Shown in pieces: positions 17,593 through 26,906 of a DNA stretch of 38,660 nucleotides. Within the stretch, counting starts at the first letter, position 1, and every line of letters starts with the position of its first letter. Origin of the DNA: Nitrospinaceae bacterium UBA3496 (GTDB lineage Bacteria > UBA8248); contig DFQF01000003.1 in the NCBI GenBank assembly GCA_002377645.1, positions 20,225 through 58,884 of the forward strand. Direction: 5' to 3'. Made by a program: the position numbers and the translations under genes. The notes beneath the pieces were generated by a model, which made no database searches, was not told where the DNA came from, and was given only the letters and a program-made list of their open reading frames with translations.

Positions 17593-18489
17593 ATGAATAA
17601 AAAAGTAGATGGTTTTTATTTCTATAATAGTCCACGTGCGATTTCTAGGATGGAAAATATGCGATTTGCAGATCCATCAAAAACACCCTGGTCGCCGTTA
17701 ACTAAACCTTTGTCTGAATGCAAAGTATCTTTAATTTCTACGGCAGGAATTCATTTAAAAACAGATAAAACCTTCGACTATGATCGAGAAATAAGGGAAC
17801 CTACTTGGGGAGATCCTTCGCATCGAGAAATTCCCAAATACGCAAAACAAGAAGACTGCCTTTATACTCATTTGCATATAGATACAAGTTTTCTTTCAAA
17901 AGATAGAAATGTTTCTTTCCCGGTTGAAATTTTCTCTCAGTATGAGAAAGAAGGAATAATTGGTACTCTTTCTGAAACGCTCTACTCAACTATGGGCTAT
18001 ACTCCCAATTTTCATCCTCTTTTAAAGAAAACAGCTCCCCTAATTGCAGAAAAAATGAAATCTGAAGGTGTTGATGCGGCCTTTATATTTCCCGTTTGAC
18101 CTTTGTGTATGAGGTCTGGTGGACTTCTCCAAAGAAAACTAGAAGAATTTGGTATTTCAACAATTTCAATCAGCAACTCACCCGAGATGACTATCCGGGT
18201 AGCTGTTCCTCGAGCTGTTTTTATTCAATTTCCTTTTGGACGTCTATTGGGTGATGTAGACGACAGAGAGCAACAGAGGGAAATATGTGACGATATGGTA
18301 GAAATGTTATCAAATGCAAATGAACCTAATTCTTATAAACATTTGGATTATAGTTGGTCTGATCCTCCAGAACTTACAAAATGGCGTCCAGATATTCCTG
18401 CACCTCTAGGACGGTTAAGAGGGGAAGGTAAAGTGGACGAAGAATTAGTCGAAAAAAATTATAGAGATGAAGAACGTGAAGGTCTTTAA
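17593..18489 (+). CDS. GrdB/PrdB-like selenoprotein with Sec (UGA) at residue 169
   Basis: Two frame-matched halves are separated only by a TGA at 18097-18099. Read through, they give 298 residues containing the family motif U-P-L-C (Sec169, Cys172) after VDAAFIFPV. This resembles the glycine/betaine/D-proline reductase selenoprotein B family (GrdB), where a UxxC redox pair attacks the substrate. Other family landmarks seen are LISTAGIHL near residue 50, GDPSHREIP, and the EKEGIIGTLSETLYSTMGY stretch. The protein is shorter than clostridial GrdB (about 430 residues), and no GrdA, GrdC or GrdD partner is present, so its reaction is unlikely to be Stickland glycine reduction. A bacterial SECIS-like hairpin begins right after the UGA. 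Cys-containing relatives of this short subfamily are known, which supports U being a redox residue. Alternative: a sequencing error or pseudogene, but no frameshift is needed. Confidence 0.86.
18101..18134 (+). promoter_or_regulatory. Candidate bacterial SECIS element in the GrdB-like gene
   Basis: Upper stem GAGGTC (18111-18116) pairs with GACTTC (18122-18127), 6 bp with one G-U pair, around the 5-nt loop TGGTG. A lower stem CTTTG/CAAAG (18101-18105 with 18130-18134) closes it. The loop starts 17 nt after the UGA and has G at its second position, within the published bacterial SECIS spacing (16-37 nt). The element is coding as well as structural. Confidence 0.68.
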
Positions 18490-18512
18490 ACGAAAAGTGT
18501 TTTGTTATTAAA

Positions 18513-19478
18513 TTACTGCGTTTTAAGTCCCGCTTCTTCTAATTCCATTCTGAACTCTTTTTTTTCAACTTGTGACATTTCTGAAAGAGGAGGTCTAACT
18601 TTCCCTCCTGCGAGGCCCATAATTGATTGCCAATATTTTAAACGCGCAATAGGAAGATTGCCCTTTGCCCAAGGATCCCATATCCATTTTTTTGCAACTC
18701 GACGAAGAGGATCTAAGGCAAATGAAATTTTTTTAGCTTCATTGATTTTCCCTTGTTGAGCAAGGGCCACATAAGATTTAATCGGGTAATGATTTTCCCA
18801 TTGATATAGATGCAAAGAAGGTCCTGCCAGAAAAACTTTTTGGTTATAGAAAGCTGTATTTACTAAAAGGTTATCTTCTCTAGGGTCACTAACAACTATT
18901 TTGTCGCCGACTAATTTTCGAATTGCATTCGTATGTTCAAGGCCACCATCATTTTTAATTGCACAAACATTATCAATCTCACTCAGGGATTCAATTTGTT
19001 CAGGAGAAAGTAAGTAACCAGCTGTTGGCGAATTTAGAATAAGAATACCAATTTCAACAGAATTTGCGATCTCTTTAAAATAATTGAAAATTAATTCTTT
19101 AGTTCCTGCCGCGTAGTAAGGATTCATAACAGCTGCAAAATCAGTTCCAATAGATTCTGCATGTTTAGTTAATTCAATCGCAGTTTTTATTGAGTGGTGT
19201 CCAGTCATAGAAATGGTTTTAATAGTTCCAGCGTTCTCCTTGACTATGGTTTCTTGTGCTTTTTTTCTTTCTTCTATAGTAAGGGACCAAAATTCATTAA
19301 TAATACCACCCATGTAAATACCATCTGCATTAAGAATATTTATATAATATGAAAGATCCGATATGAGTCCCTTTAAATCTAGATCTAGATTTTTTTTAAA
19401 TGGATATGGAATCGCGCCCCAAAGACCAAGCATATTCTTTCTAGCGTATTCTTTTGCATCTTTTTTTGAATATTTCAT
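18513..19478 (-). CDS. DapA/DHDPS-family class I aldolase-like protein
   Basis: A roughly 320-residue member of the dihydrodipicolinate synthase/N-acetylneuraminate lyase family. The Schiff-base lysine sits in VCAIKNDGG (about residue 175) and the catalytic tyrosine in MNPYYAAG (about 122). It is the last gene of the hyuA-hyuB-SDR operon, so it more likely cleaves or condenses a catabolic keto acid than makes lysine. The start is uncertain: an ATG at 19478 has AAGG 12 nt upstream, while a TTG at 19487 has it only 3 nt away. Neither spacing is ideal, and I prefer the ATG. Confidence 0.84.
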   Translation of the reverse strand: MKYSKKDAKEYARKNMLGLWGAIPYPFKKNLDLDLKGLISDLSYYINILNADGIYMGGIINEFWSLTIEERKKAQETIVKENAGTIKTISMTGHHSIKTAIELTKHAESIGTDFAAVMNPYYAAGTKELIFNYFKEIANSVEIGILILNSPTAGYLLSPEQIESLSEIDNVCAIKNDGGLEHTNAIRKLVGDKIVVSDPREDNLLVNTAFYNQKVFLAGPSLHLYQWENHYPIKSYVALAQQGKINEAKKISFALDPLRRVAKKWIWDPWAKGNLPIARLKYWQSIMGLAGGKVRPPLSEMSQVEKKEFRMELEEAGLKTQ

Positions 19479-19505
19479 TTTAGACAAAGGCCTTTTTTAA
19501 AATTC

Positions 19506-20258
19506 TTAGATGCTACACCACCCGTCATCGACTATTAGGTCATGTCCATGAACTGCACTTGAATCGTCGGATGCTAGATAAACAGCAGCACCTGTCATTT
19601 CTTCAGCACTAATATATGCTCTGTCGGTTGGAGTAAAACTTTGCATGAGTTTTACGAACTCAGGGTCGTCCTGAAGATGCTGATTTAATGGTGTGGCAGT
19701 ATTGCCTGGTGAGATGGAATTGACGTTTATACCATCTTTTGCAATTTCTGCTGAAAGCGCTTTTGTTAGCATATGGACACCACCTTTACTTGAACAATAA
19801 GGTATCGCATTTGGAAAGGCGTGTGTTCCTGCTATTGATGAAATAAATATGATTTTGCCATTTTTTTTTGTCTTCATAATAGGGACCACTGCCTGAGCTA
19901 AAAGAAAATTTCCTTTTAAATTTATGTCTATAATTGAATCCCACTCAGACTCTTGAAATTGTTCTATGGGCTTGTTAATCATCATCCCAGCATTTCCTAC
20001 AACGATATCTATTGTTCCGAATTGGCCTAATACGTCATCGACCATTTTAAAAACTGAACTTTTTTGAGATACGTCACAAACAAAATTCATCGCATTTCCG
20101 TTTTGAGAATTGATTTTCTCAACAGTTTTTTTCCCTCTCTCATTGTCTCTATTCACAATAGCTACTTTTGCTCCTTCACTAGCAAATCTTAATGAAATAG
20201 CTTGACCTATTCCTTGAGTGCCTCCCGTGACAATAGCTACCTTACCTTCAAGTCTCAT
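19506..20258 (-). CDS. SDR-family NAD(P)-dependent oxidoreductase
   Basis: A classical short-chain dehydrogenase of 250 residues. The cofactor motif is TGGTQGIG (11-18), NAG is at about 89-91, and the catalytic Ser141, Tyr154 and Lys158 (YCSSK) are all present. Close to 3-oxoacyl-ACP reductase/FabG-like catabolic SDRs. A strong AAGGAG site precedes the ATG. It lies between hyuB (54 bp upstream) and the aldolase-like gene (27 bp), consistent with oxidising or reducing an intermediate in the hydantoinase pathway. Confidence 0.87.
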   Translation of the reverse strand: MRLEGKVAIVTGGTQGIGQAISLRFASEGAKVAIVNRDNERGKKTVEKINSQNGNAMNFVCDVSQKSSVFKMVDDVLGQFGTIDIVVGNAGMMINKPIEQFQESEWDSIIDINLKGNFLLAQAVVPIMKTKKNGKIIFISSIAGTHAFPNAIPYCSSKGGVHMLTKALSAEIAKDGINVNSISPGNTATPLNQHLQDDPEFVKLMQSFTPTDRAYISAEEMTGAAVYLASDDSSAVHGHDLIVDDGWCSI

Positions 20259-20312
20259 TTTTCACTCCTTTTTCTTAGTGTTTATTGTCTTTAAATAAAA
20301 AAGAACACTCGC

Positions 20313-22118
20313 TTAATGTTTTTTTAGAGATAGTTTTTTTCGATTTTTTTCTGTTTCAATAAAATCAATTTCAAATTTACTATTTAAAACTACACCGTAA
20401 ATTTCTTTTGCCCGTCTTCTTGATATCCATTTTTCTATAACGTCTTTTTGTACTTTTTCTACTGGACGATCCCAAGGGTATCCATATCCCCCACCCCCAG
20501 TGCAATAAGACGCTATTGTTTCTCCATCCTTAAGGATTATGTCGGCACAAGCAGGCAACTTTTCTTTTTGCCCATTTTTTTTGAGCAAATAATTTTTTGA
20601 TGCTGCTCCATGAAGACCACCTAATGTACCTTTTGCTGGATTAAACGCTCCATCGGAAACGTATGCTACTTCAATATCTCCACCACCAATGGGGCTATAC
20701 TCACAATATCCAGAGGGAGAACCAATCGTTCTTCCTGCTCCCTCGGAATCCGAGACTAGTTTTCTGGTTTTGACAAGGATTGGAAAATGCAATTCATCTA
20801 ATTCTATACTGTCCACAAAACACATACCAGAGTTTCCGGCATGTAGAATTGTCAGCCAAGAATCTGTTTTAGCAGCCGCAGCACCTCCAGTGACCATTAA
20901 AAAAAGATGATTTACAAAAGGTTCATTATTATTTCTTGGATCTAAGCCTGAAACAACACCCATAGAAGCAGGAAAGATTGCACCGCATTCAGCTAACCCA
21001 ATACCATCCTTGATTTTCGAAAAAGCTCTTTGTACTGGATTGGTCACACGGTCTGCTAAGTTAGTAGTAGCAACCGACATACTTACAGGATGTTTGCCAC
21101 CACCTACAACGCAACCTTCTCTGATGTGAACTCTTATTCTTCGGAAACTTCCAGCATTAGTGGGTACTGAGTCTTCAATACTGTTGAAAATTCCAATCAT
21201 AGCTCCTGTTCTAGCGCATCCTTCACTTAAATTGAGTCCGCAAGGCATAACATCGGGATTATCTTTCAAATCAACGTCTATCATTGCATTTTTAGAATCA
21301 ATTTTTACTTTTACTTTTACTTCAATACCATTTTTAGGGGTACCTGGGACTGGATCATGAGTACTCTTAGCTTGAGAAGAACCGGTAGGTAATTTTTTGA
21401 TGGCAGAAATCATTCTCTTTTCGCTATAGTTAAACCACTCGTCGGTAAATTTATGAAGAGTTTTCCATCCGTACTCTTTAGAAATTTCAATAATTTCTCT
21501 TTCCCCTATTCTGGCTGCCCCGATCATTGCTAAATAATCACCGTGCCACTGCTCAGGAACACGAATTCTCATTTTACAAAGCCTAATTATATCTTCGATA
21601 TCTCTAAAGTTTTCTTGGACCTTTGTTGGAGGAAAAATTAGAGCACCTTCTTCGTAAACATCTCTAGCATGACCCATATAAGTTGTGGGTTGTCCGTTAC
21701 CGCAGTCAGCTTGATGGGCTTTTACCCAGACTGTGAAATGGTGTTTCCCTTTCTCGTCTATAACAGGAACTAGAATTGTATGATCTGCAGGATGAGAGCA
21801 ACCATGATAAGGAGAATTGTGTAGGAAAGCATCTCCTCTCTTAAGTTTTGGGTGCATTTCTAACAAAGATTTTGCCATTAAATCTGCGCCGCTTAAATGA
21901 TGTATTGGTAAAGATTCAGCTCCTGTTAACAAAAAACAGTCATTGGTAACGATACTTGTAGAAAAATCTCTTGCTAAATTTAGAACCCCGGATCGTCCAG
22001 TTCTTAAAAGAGTATTTGCCATTTTAGATGTAACTGCCTCAAAACGTTTGCTTAGTACAGCTAGTGTTAAAGGGTCAAATTTCTTTATATTTATTTTTTT
22101 TTCATTTCTAATTTTCAT
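20313..22118 (-). CDS. Hydantoinase B/oxoprolinase-family protein (HyuB)
   Basis: A 601-residue protein of the hydantoinase B family, the partner of HyuA in ATP-dependent ring-opening hydrolases or carboxylases (oxoprolinase, N-methylhydantoinase, acetone/acetophenone carboxylase). Seen are DPLTLAVLSKRFEAV at the N terminus, GDAFLHNSPYHGCSHPADHTIL, CGLNLSEGCARTGAM, and the GGGGYGYPWDRPVEKV C-terminal signature. The substrate is not defined. Read as an operon with hyuA (33-bp gap). Confidence 0.92.
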   Translation of the reverse strand: MKIRNEKKINIKKFDPLTLAVLSKRFEAVTSKMANTLLRTGRSGVLNLARDFSTSIVTNDCFLLTGAESLPIHHLSGADLMAKSLLEMHPKLKRGDAFLHNSPYHGCSHPADHTILVPVIDEKGKHHFTVWVKAHQADCGNGQPTTYMGHARDVYEEGALIFPPTKVQENFRDIEDIIRLCKMRIRVPEQWHGDYLAMIGAARIGEREIIEISKEYGWKTLHKFTDEWFNYSEKRMISAIKKLPTGSSQAKSTHDPVPGTPKNGIEVKVKVKIDSKNAMIDVDLKDNPDVMPCGLNLSEGCARTGAMIGIFNSIEDSVPTNAGSFRRIRVHIREGCVVGGGKHPVSMSVATTNLADRVTNPVQRAFSKIKDGIGLAECGAIFPASMGVVSGLDPRNNNEPFVNHLFLMVTGGAAAAKTDSWLTILHAGNSGMCFVDSIELDELHFPILVKTRKLVSDSEGAGRTIGSPSGYCEYSPIGGGDIEVAYVSDGAFNPAKGTLGGLHGAASKNYLLKKNGQKEKLPACADIILKDGETIASYCTGGGGYGYPWDRPVEKVQKDVIEKWISRRRAKEIYGVVLNSKFEIDFIETEKNRKKLSLKKH

Positions 22119-22151
22119 TTAATTTCCTAATTTTTCTTTTTCTTATTTGAA

Positions 22152-24218
22152 CTAAAAATTAATTTTAAGACTACCTCTGTTTGTTCTTGTCGCTTTTGAA
22201 CCTATATCAAGTACGATAGTAGTAAATGGTGATTCGATTATTGCGGGACCTTTTACTGTATGATTCTTCATAATATCTTCAAGTTTTATTACTGGAACCT
22301 GCAACAGTCCTTTTTTGTCAAAAAAAGCTTTTCTTTTCTTAGAGATATGACTTTTAGAAAATTTATGCTCTTTAATTTTCCCAATTGGTCTTGACCGAAT
22401 TTTACAATTAACGGTTGAACGCCAACCAATAAATTCTATTGGGGAATTTGGATCACTAAATGCAAAAATATTCTCATGAGACTTGTCAAAATCTTTGCGG
22501 AATTTTTCAACTGACTGTTTTGTTTTTAAGAGATTTTTCGTAATTGGCAAATCAATCTCCCAAACTTGGCTTTTATATCGGGCTTCAACCCAAAATTCTA
22601 TTTTATAATCCAGGTGACTTTCTGCAGTTCCTTTAATGAATTTTTCAGCTTTTATTTTTAATTTTTTTAAAGTTCGTTGTGCCCCTTTAAAATCAAAGTT
22701 GTTACTTGAAGTAAAAAACAATGCCCTAAAATCCGCGTGCAGTTCTGACATAATTGCACCGGTCGCTGAGAGCACTGAACCAGTTTCTGGAATTATAAGT
22801 TCCTTGCAACCGAGTCTTCTTGCAATTGCGACGGAGTTAAGCCCTGCAGCACCACCACCTCCAATTAAAACTGAATTCCGAGGGTCGATTCCTTGATGTA
22901 CAGTAATCTCTTCTATTGCACTAACCATATTTTCGGTAGCAAGATGAAGAATTGCTTTTGCCCCTTCATTCAGCTTTATTTTTAAGGGTTTACAAATGTG
23001 TTCATTTATAGATTTTTTTGCTTTTGAGAAATCTAGTTTCATTTTCCCGCCAAGAAAATAATCTGCATCTATATAACCTAAAATCAAGCAGGCATCGGTA
23101 ACAGTAGGGAAAATACCACCTTTCCCATAACATGCAGGACCCGGATTTGCGCCCGCACTTTTAGGACCTACGTGGAGAAGTCCTCCTTCGTCAACCCAAG
23201 CGATACTCCCACCTCCAGCGCCAATACTTTTCACATCAACAGAAGAAAAGCCGAGGATATTACCTTGATATTTTTCTCCAAGCCAAGTTTCAGGTGTCAT
23301 TGGAATTTCGCCATTTCTCACTAAACTTACATCGTAGGTTGTTCCTCCAGTATCAGCGATAATTGCAGTGCTTGATTTTGAATCTATTTTTGCAAAATAG
23401 CGTCCAGCAATAGGGGCCATAGCAGGACCAGAGCCTACAGTATGAATAGGGGCTTCTGCTATTTCTTTATAATCCATAACTCCGCCCTTAGAAGTTAGCA
23501 TAAGCATTCTTCCCTGAAATCCTCTTTCTTTTAAATTATCTTGGAGATTTAAAATATATTCAGTCATTAAAGGTTTTAGAGATGCATCTATGCAAGTGGA
23601 TGAAGCTCTTCTATATTCTCTTAAAACAGGATTTAATTCATGGGACAAGGTAAAAGGTATTTTTGGCAATTCAATGTTTAAAATTTCACCAATTCTTTTT
23701 TCATGTATTGGATTTACCGTAGACCAAAGCAAACAAACTGCAATTGACTCGATTTCTTTCTTCTTAATATAGTTGATTACTTTTTGAAGTGAATTTTTGC
23801 TTAAAGGAGTAATTATTTTTCCTTGAGCACTTATTCTTTCTGTTACTTCAAATGTTAAAGATCTTGGAATATACGGTTGAGGAAATGGGACCGAAAAATT
23901 AAAAGGGTCAGTTCTTCCGCCTTCTCGAAGAACAAGGATATCCGGATGACCAAGAGTTGTCAGGAAAGCGGTTTTTGCAGTTCCAGATGTGACTATCGCA
24001 TTTGTAGCCCTAGTTGTCCCATGCAAAAGAAATTCTCCTTTTGACAAGAGATCAAATGTTGAAATTGAAAAATGTTCCGATGCTTTATCAAATGCAGATA
24101 AAATACCTTTTACTGGATTATTAGGTGTAGTTGGAGATTTGAAAATATGAAGTTTCCCTTTGGAATCTTCTATTACTAAATCCGTAAATGTTCCACCTGT
24201 ATCGACAGCAAAACGCAA
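22152..24218 (-). CDS. Hydantoinase A/oxoprolinase-family protein (HyuA)
   Basis: A 688-residue ATPase-type subunit of the hydantoinase/oxoprolinase family. Seen are the N-terminal nucleotide motif DTGGTFTD, GTTRATNAIV, a second phosphate-binding motif DTGGTTYDVSLV, and VLIGGGGAAGLNSVAIARRLG. The start is TTG with AAAGGA about 7 nt upstream. It leads the operon that continues with hyuB, SDR and the aldolase-like gene, which suggests catabolism of a cyclic amide or related compound. An acetophenone carboxylase-like role is an alternative. Confidence 0.92.
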   Translation of the reverse strand: MRFAVDTGGTFTDLVIEDSKGKLHIFKSPTTPNNPVKGILSAFDKASEHFSISTFDLLSKGEFLLHGTTRATNAIVTSGTAKTAFLTTLGHPDILVLREGGRTDPFNFSVPFPQPYIPRSLTFEVTERISAQGKIITPLSKNSLQKVINYIKKKEIESIAVCLLWSTVNPIHEKRIGEILNIELPKIPFTLSHELNPVLREYRRASSTCIDASLKPLMTEYILNLQDNLKERGFQGRMLMLTSKGGVMDYKEIAEAPIHTVGSGPAMAPIAGRYFAKIDSKSSTAIIADTGGTTYDVSLVRNGEIPMTPETWLGEKYQGNILGFSSVDVKSIGAGGGSIAWVDEGGLLHVGPKSAGANPGPACYGKGGIFPTVTDACLILGYIDADYFLGGKMKLDFSKAKKSINEHICKPLKIKLNEGAKAILHLATENMVSAIEEITVHQGIDPRNSVLIGGGGAAGLNSVAIARRLGCKELIIPETGSVLSATGAIMSELHADFRALFFTSSNNFDFKGAQRTLKKLKIKAEKFIKGTAESHLDYKIEFWVEARYKSQVWEIDLPITKNLLKTKQSVEKFRKDFDKSHENIFAFSDPNSPIEFIGWRSTVNCKIRSRPIGKIKEHKFSKSHISKKRKAFFDKKGLLQVPVIKLEDIMKNHTVKGPAIIESPFTTIVLDIGSKATRTNRGSLKINF

Positions 24219-24299
24219 TTTCTAGTCCTTTAATCGATTATATTAAATTTTTTAAGTATATTTTAACATGATAATACTGCATTTATAAAAAATTATCTC

Positions 24300-24328
24300 T
24301 TGGTCTTTTTTGTAATTAAATTTATATA
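24300..24328 (+). promoter_or_regulatory. Candidate sigma-70 promoter for the Lon-like protease gene
   Basis: TTGGTC (24300-24305) and TATATA (24323-24328) are 17 nt apart in the divergent gap between hyuA and the protease gene. Chance AT-rich matches are possible. Confidence 0.33.
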
Positions 24329-24398
24329 TAATTCAAGTAATATTGAAGCATGATTTTATTTGTTTTTTTTATATTTTATTAAATTAAAAAGGATTGAA

Positions 24399-26894
24399 AT
24401 GTTTTTTCCTGAGCCGTTAAAAGTAGAAGAACTTTTTTCAAACTATGACACAGGATTTTTACCTTCAGATTCAGAAATAAGAGAATCTGAAGGTAAATTA
24501 ATAGGTCAGGAACGAGCCGAAAAGGCTCTTTCATTTGGTTTAGAGATGAGTTCCTCTGAATTTAATGTTTTTGTTGCAGGAATTCCAGGGACTGGGCGTC
24601 ATACGATGTGTGAAGAATTTTGTAAACGAGTAGCTAAAAATCGCCCTGCTCCCAATTCAATTGTTTTTGTTCATAATTTTTCTGATTCAGATCGCCCTAT
24701 ATGGCTAAAATTTCAAGCTGGTTTAGGCCGAACTTTTCAAAGTGACATGCTAGCTTTGATTTCTGAATTGCAGGAAGTGATTCCAAAGGCATTTGAGGAG
24801 AAATCTAAGGACGAGGAAAGAAAGGAACTGATAGATTCTCTTCAAAAAAAACAACGTTCTTTAATGAGTGATTTAGAAAGTAAAGCTAAAGAATTGGGTT
24901 TTGCAATAAAAATCGGTCAAGGAAATTTCACAGTGATTCCGTTAATAAATGGTGAATCAGCAACAGATGAGGTGCTTGAAGAACTATCGGAAGAGGAAAA
25001 AGAAAGAATTAATAATGATCGTGATAAATTTTATGCTGAAGATATTGACGAGTTTGTCCGACAATCCAGAGAATTAGAAAAAGAGATTAGAGAAAAATTG
25101 CGAGATCTTGAGCAAGAGGTCGCTCTTACGGTTGTCCGTGTGCCGATGGATGATTTGCGTGACAAATACAGAGATTTTTCTAAAGTTTTGGAATATTTAA
25201 ATAGAGTACAAGAACATATTCTAGAAAATCTCTCTCCTTTTTTACCTTCAGAAGGAACAGATTCATCTAATCAATTTTCTCCTTTTTCAGGAAAGGCTCA
25301 AGACGAGAACCCTTTTAGTGTTTATGAAGTTAATTGTGTTGTAGATAATGCTGAACTTCAGAGTTCTCCTGTAATTTATGAACCAAATCCTAATTTTACG
25401 AATCTGTTTGGTCGTGTTGAGAGACGTGCAGTCTTTGGGACATATACGACTGATTTTACACTAATTCGGGCAGGGTCTATGATTTCTGCTAACGGAGGAT
25501 TCTTGATTTTAGATCTCCTAGATACATTAACTAATCCGGGAGTTTGGCCTGCACTTAAAAGAGTTTTAAGGAATAAAAGTGTTAGAATTGAAGATTTAGG
25601 AGAGACCTACGGATGGTCTACTGGTGGAATAAAACCTGAGCCTGTTCCAGTTGAAGTAAAGGTTATTTTAGTCGGAAGTCCAGTGCACTATGAATTACTT
25701 TTACAATACGATGAAGATTTTGGAAGACTTTTTAAGGTGAAAGCTGACTTTAGTGAATCTATAGATAGTGATCACCATACGATTAGGGACTATCAGGTTT
25801 TCATTGAATTTCATCGACAAAAAAACGATTTGCTCCCTTTTACCGAAGAAGCAATTTCTCGTGTTCTTCAGGAAAGTTCTCGATTTGTTTCAGATAAAGG
25901 AAAGCTTTCGACTCGTTTTGGTGATATTCGAGAACTTATTATTGAGGCAGACCATTGGGCTAGACAAGAAGGCGCAACTCAGGTTGATAGGTTACAAATA
26001 CAACGTGCGGTAGAAGAAAAAAGATTTCGTTCGGATCTTCTTGATGATCGTTTAAGGAAACAAATTGTAGAGGGGACTCTTCTTATTGATGTAGATGGTA
26101 AATCTGTTGGTCAAGTAAATGGTCTTGCTGTTTTAAGTTTGGGTGATTATAGCTTTGGTAAACCGTGTCGTATTACTGCACAGACTTTTATGGGAGAGCA
26201 AGGGGTTATAAATATTGAGAGAGAAAGTAAATTGTCAGGTAATATTCATGATAAAGGAGTCTTGATTTTACAAGGATATATGGGTGGTCAATACGCCCAA
26301 AAGAATCCCTTAACACTGTCTGCAAGTATTTGTTTTGAGCAAAGCTATTCAGGAATTGATGGAGATAGTGCTTCATCCACAGAATTATACGCTATCTTAA
26401 GTAGTCTTTCAGATCTGCCTATAAATCAGGGATTAGCCGTAACTGGTTCTGTCAATCAAAGAGGAGAGATTCAACCAATAGGTGGAGTTAATGAAAAGAT
26501 TGAGGGATTTTTTGAGATATGTAAGGAAAAGAAGATTTTAAATGGAGAACAAGGAGTTTTAATCCCGATACAAAATGTCAAGAACTTAGTATTGAAAGAA
26601 GAGGTGATTCAAGCCGTAAAGGAAGGGAACTTTAAAATCTATCCTATAAAAAATATTAATGAAGGTATTTCGATTTTAACTGGGAGAGAAGCAGGTGTAA
26701 GAGATAAAGTAACTGGCGAATTTCCTGAAGAGAGCGTTCATGGAAGAGTGCAATCTAAGCTTGATCAGATGTTTGAGAATTTAACGAATTTACGCAGAAA
26801 CGACGAAAAAGAAGAGATTGATGATAACTTGCCTTTACCTAAAGAATCCCCACCAGCACCTAGCGAACCACCAGTTCCACCTCCAACAAATTAG
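24399..26894 (+). CDS. ATP-dependent Lon-like protease (AAA_32 type)
   Basis: An 831-residue ATP-dependent protease of the AAA_32/Lon-C family. The nucleotide-binding loop reads GIPGTGRHT (about residues 61-69), with Arg where Walker A usually has Lys, as is common in this subfamily. A coiled-coil-rich central insertion follows (about 130-240). The proteolytic dyad is Ser about 657 (GDSASS) and Lys about 700 (GGVNEKIEGF), 43 residues apart as in Lon. A Pro-rich tail ends the protein. I place the start at the ATG at 24399, which has AAGGA 5 nt upstream. An upstream TTG would add 13 residues. Confidence 0.92.
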   Translation: MFFPEPLKVEELFSNYDTGFLPSDSEIRESEGKLIGQERAEKALSFGLEMSSSEFNVFVAGIPGTGRHTMCEEFCKRVAKNRPAPNSIVFVHNFSDSDRPIWLKFQAGLGRTFQSDMLALISELQEVIPKAFEEKSKDEERKELIDSLQKKQRSLMSDLESKAKELGFAIKIGQGNFTVIPLINGESATDEVLEELSEEEKERINNDRDKFYAEDIDEFVRQSRELEKEIREKLRDLEQEVALTVVRVPMDDLRDKYRDFSKVLEYLNRVQEHILENLSPFLPSEGTDSSNQFSPFSGKAQDENPFSVYEVNCVVDNAELQSSPVIYEPNPNFTNLFGRVERRAVFGTYTTDFTLIRAGSMISANGGFLILDLLDTLTNPGVWPALKRVLRNKSVRIEDLGETYGWSTGGIKPEPVPVEVKVILVGSPVHYELLLQYDEDFGRLFKVKADFSESIDSDHHTIRDYQVFIEFHRQKNDLLPFTEEAISRVLQESSRFVSDKGKLSTRFGDIRELIIEADHWARQEGATQVDRLQIQRAVEEKRFRSDLLDDRLRKQIVEGTLLIDVDGKSVGQVNGLAVLSLGDYSFGKPCRITAQTFMGEQGVINIERESKLSGNIHDKGVLILQGYMGGQYAQKNPLTLSASICFEQSYSGIDGDSASSTELYAILSSLSDLPINQGLAVTGSVNQRGEIQPIGGVNEKIEGFFEICKEKKILNGEQGVLIPIQNVKNLVLKEEVIQAVKEGNFKIYPIKNINEGISILTGREAGVRDKVTGEFPEESVHGRVQSKLDQMFENLTNLRRNDEKEEIDDNLPLPKESPPAPSEPPVPPPTN

Positions 26895-26906
26895 TCGTTA
26901 ATTTAT

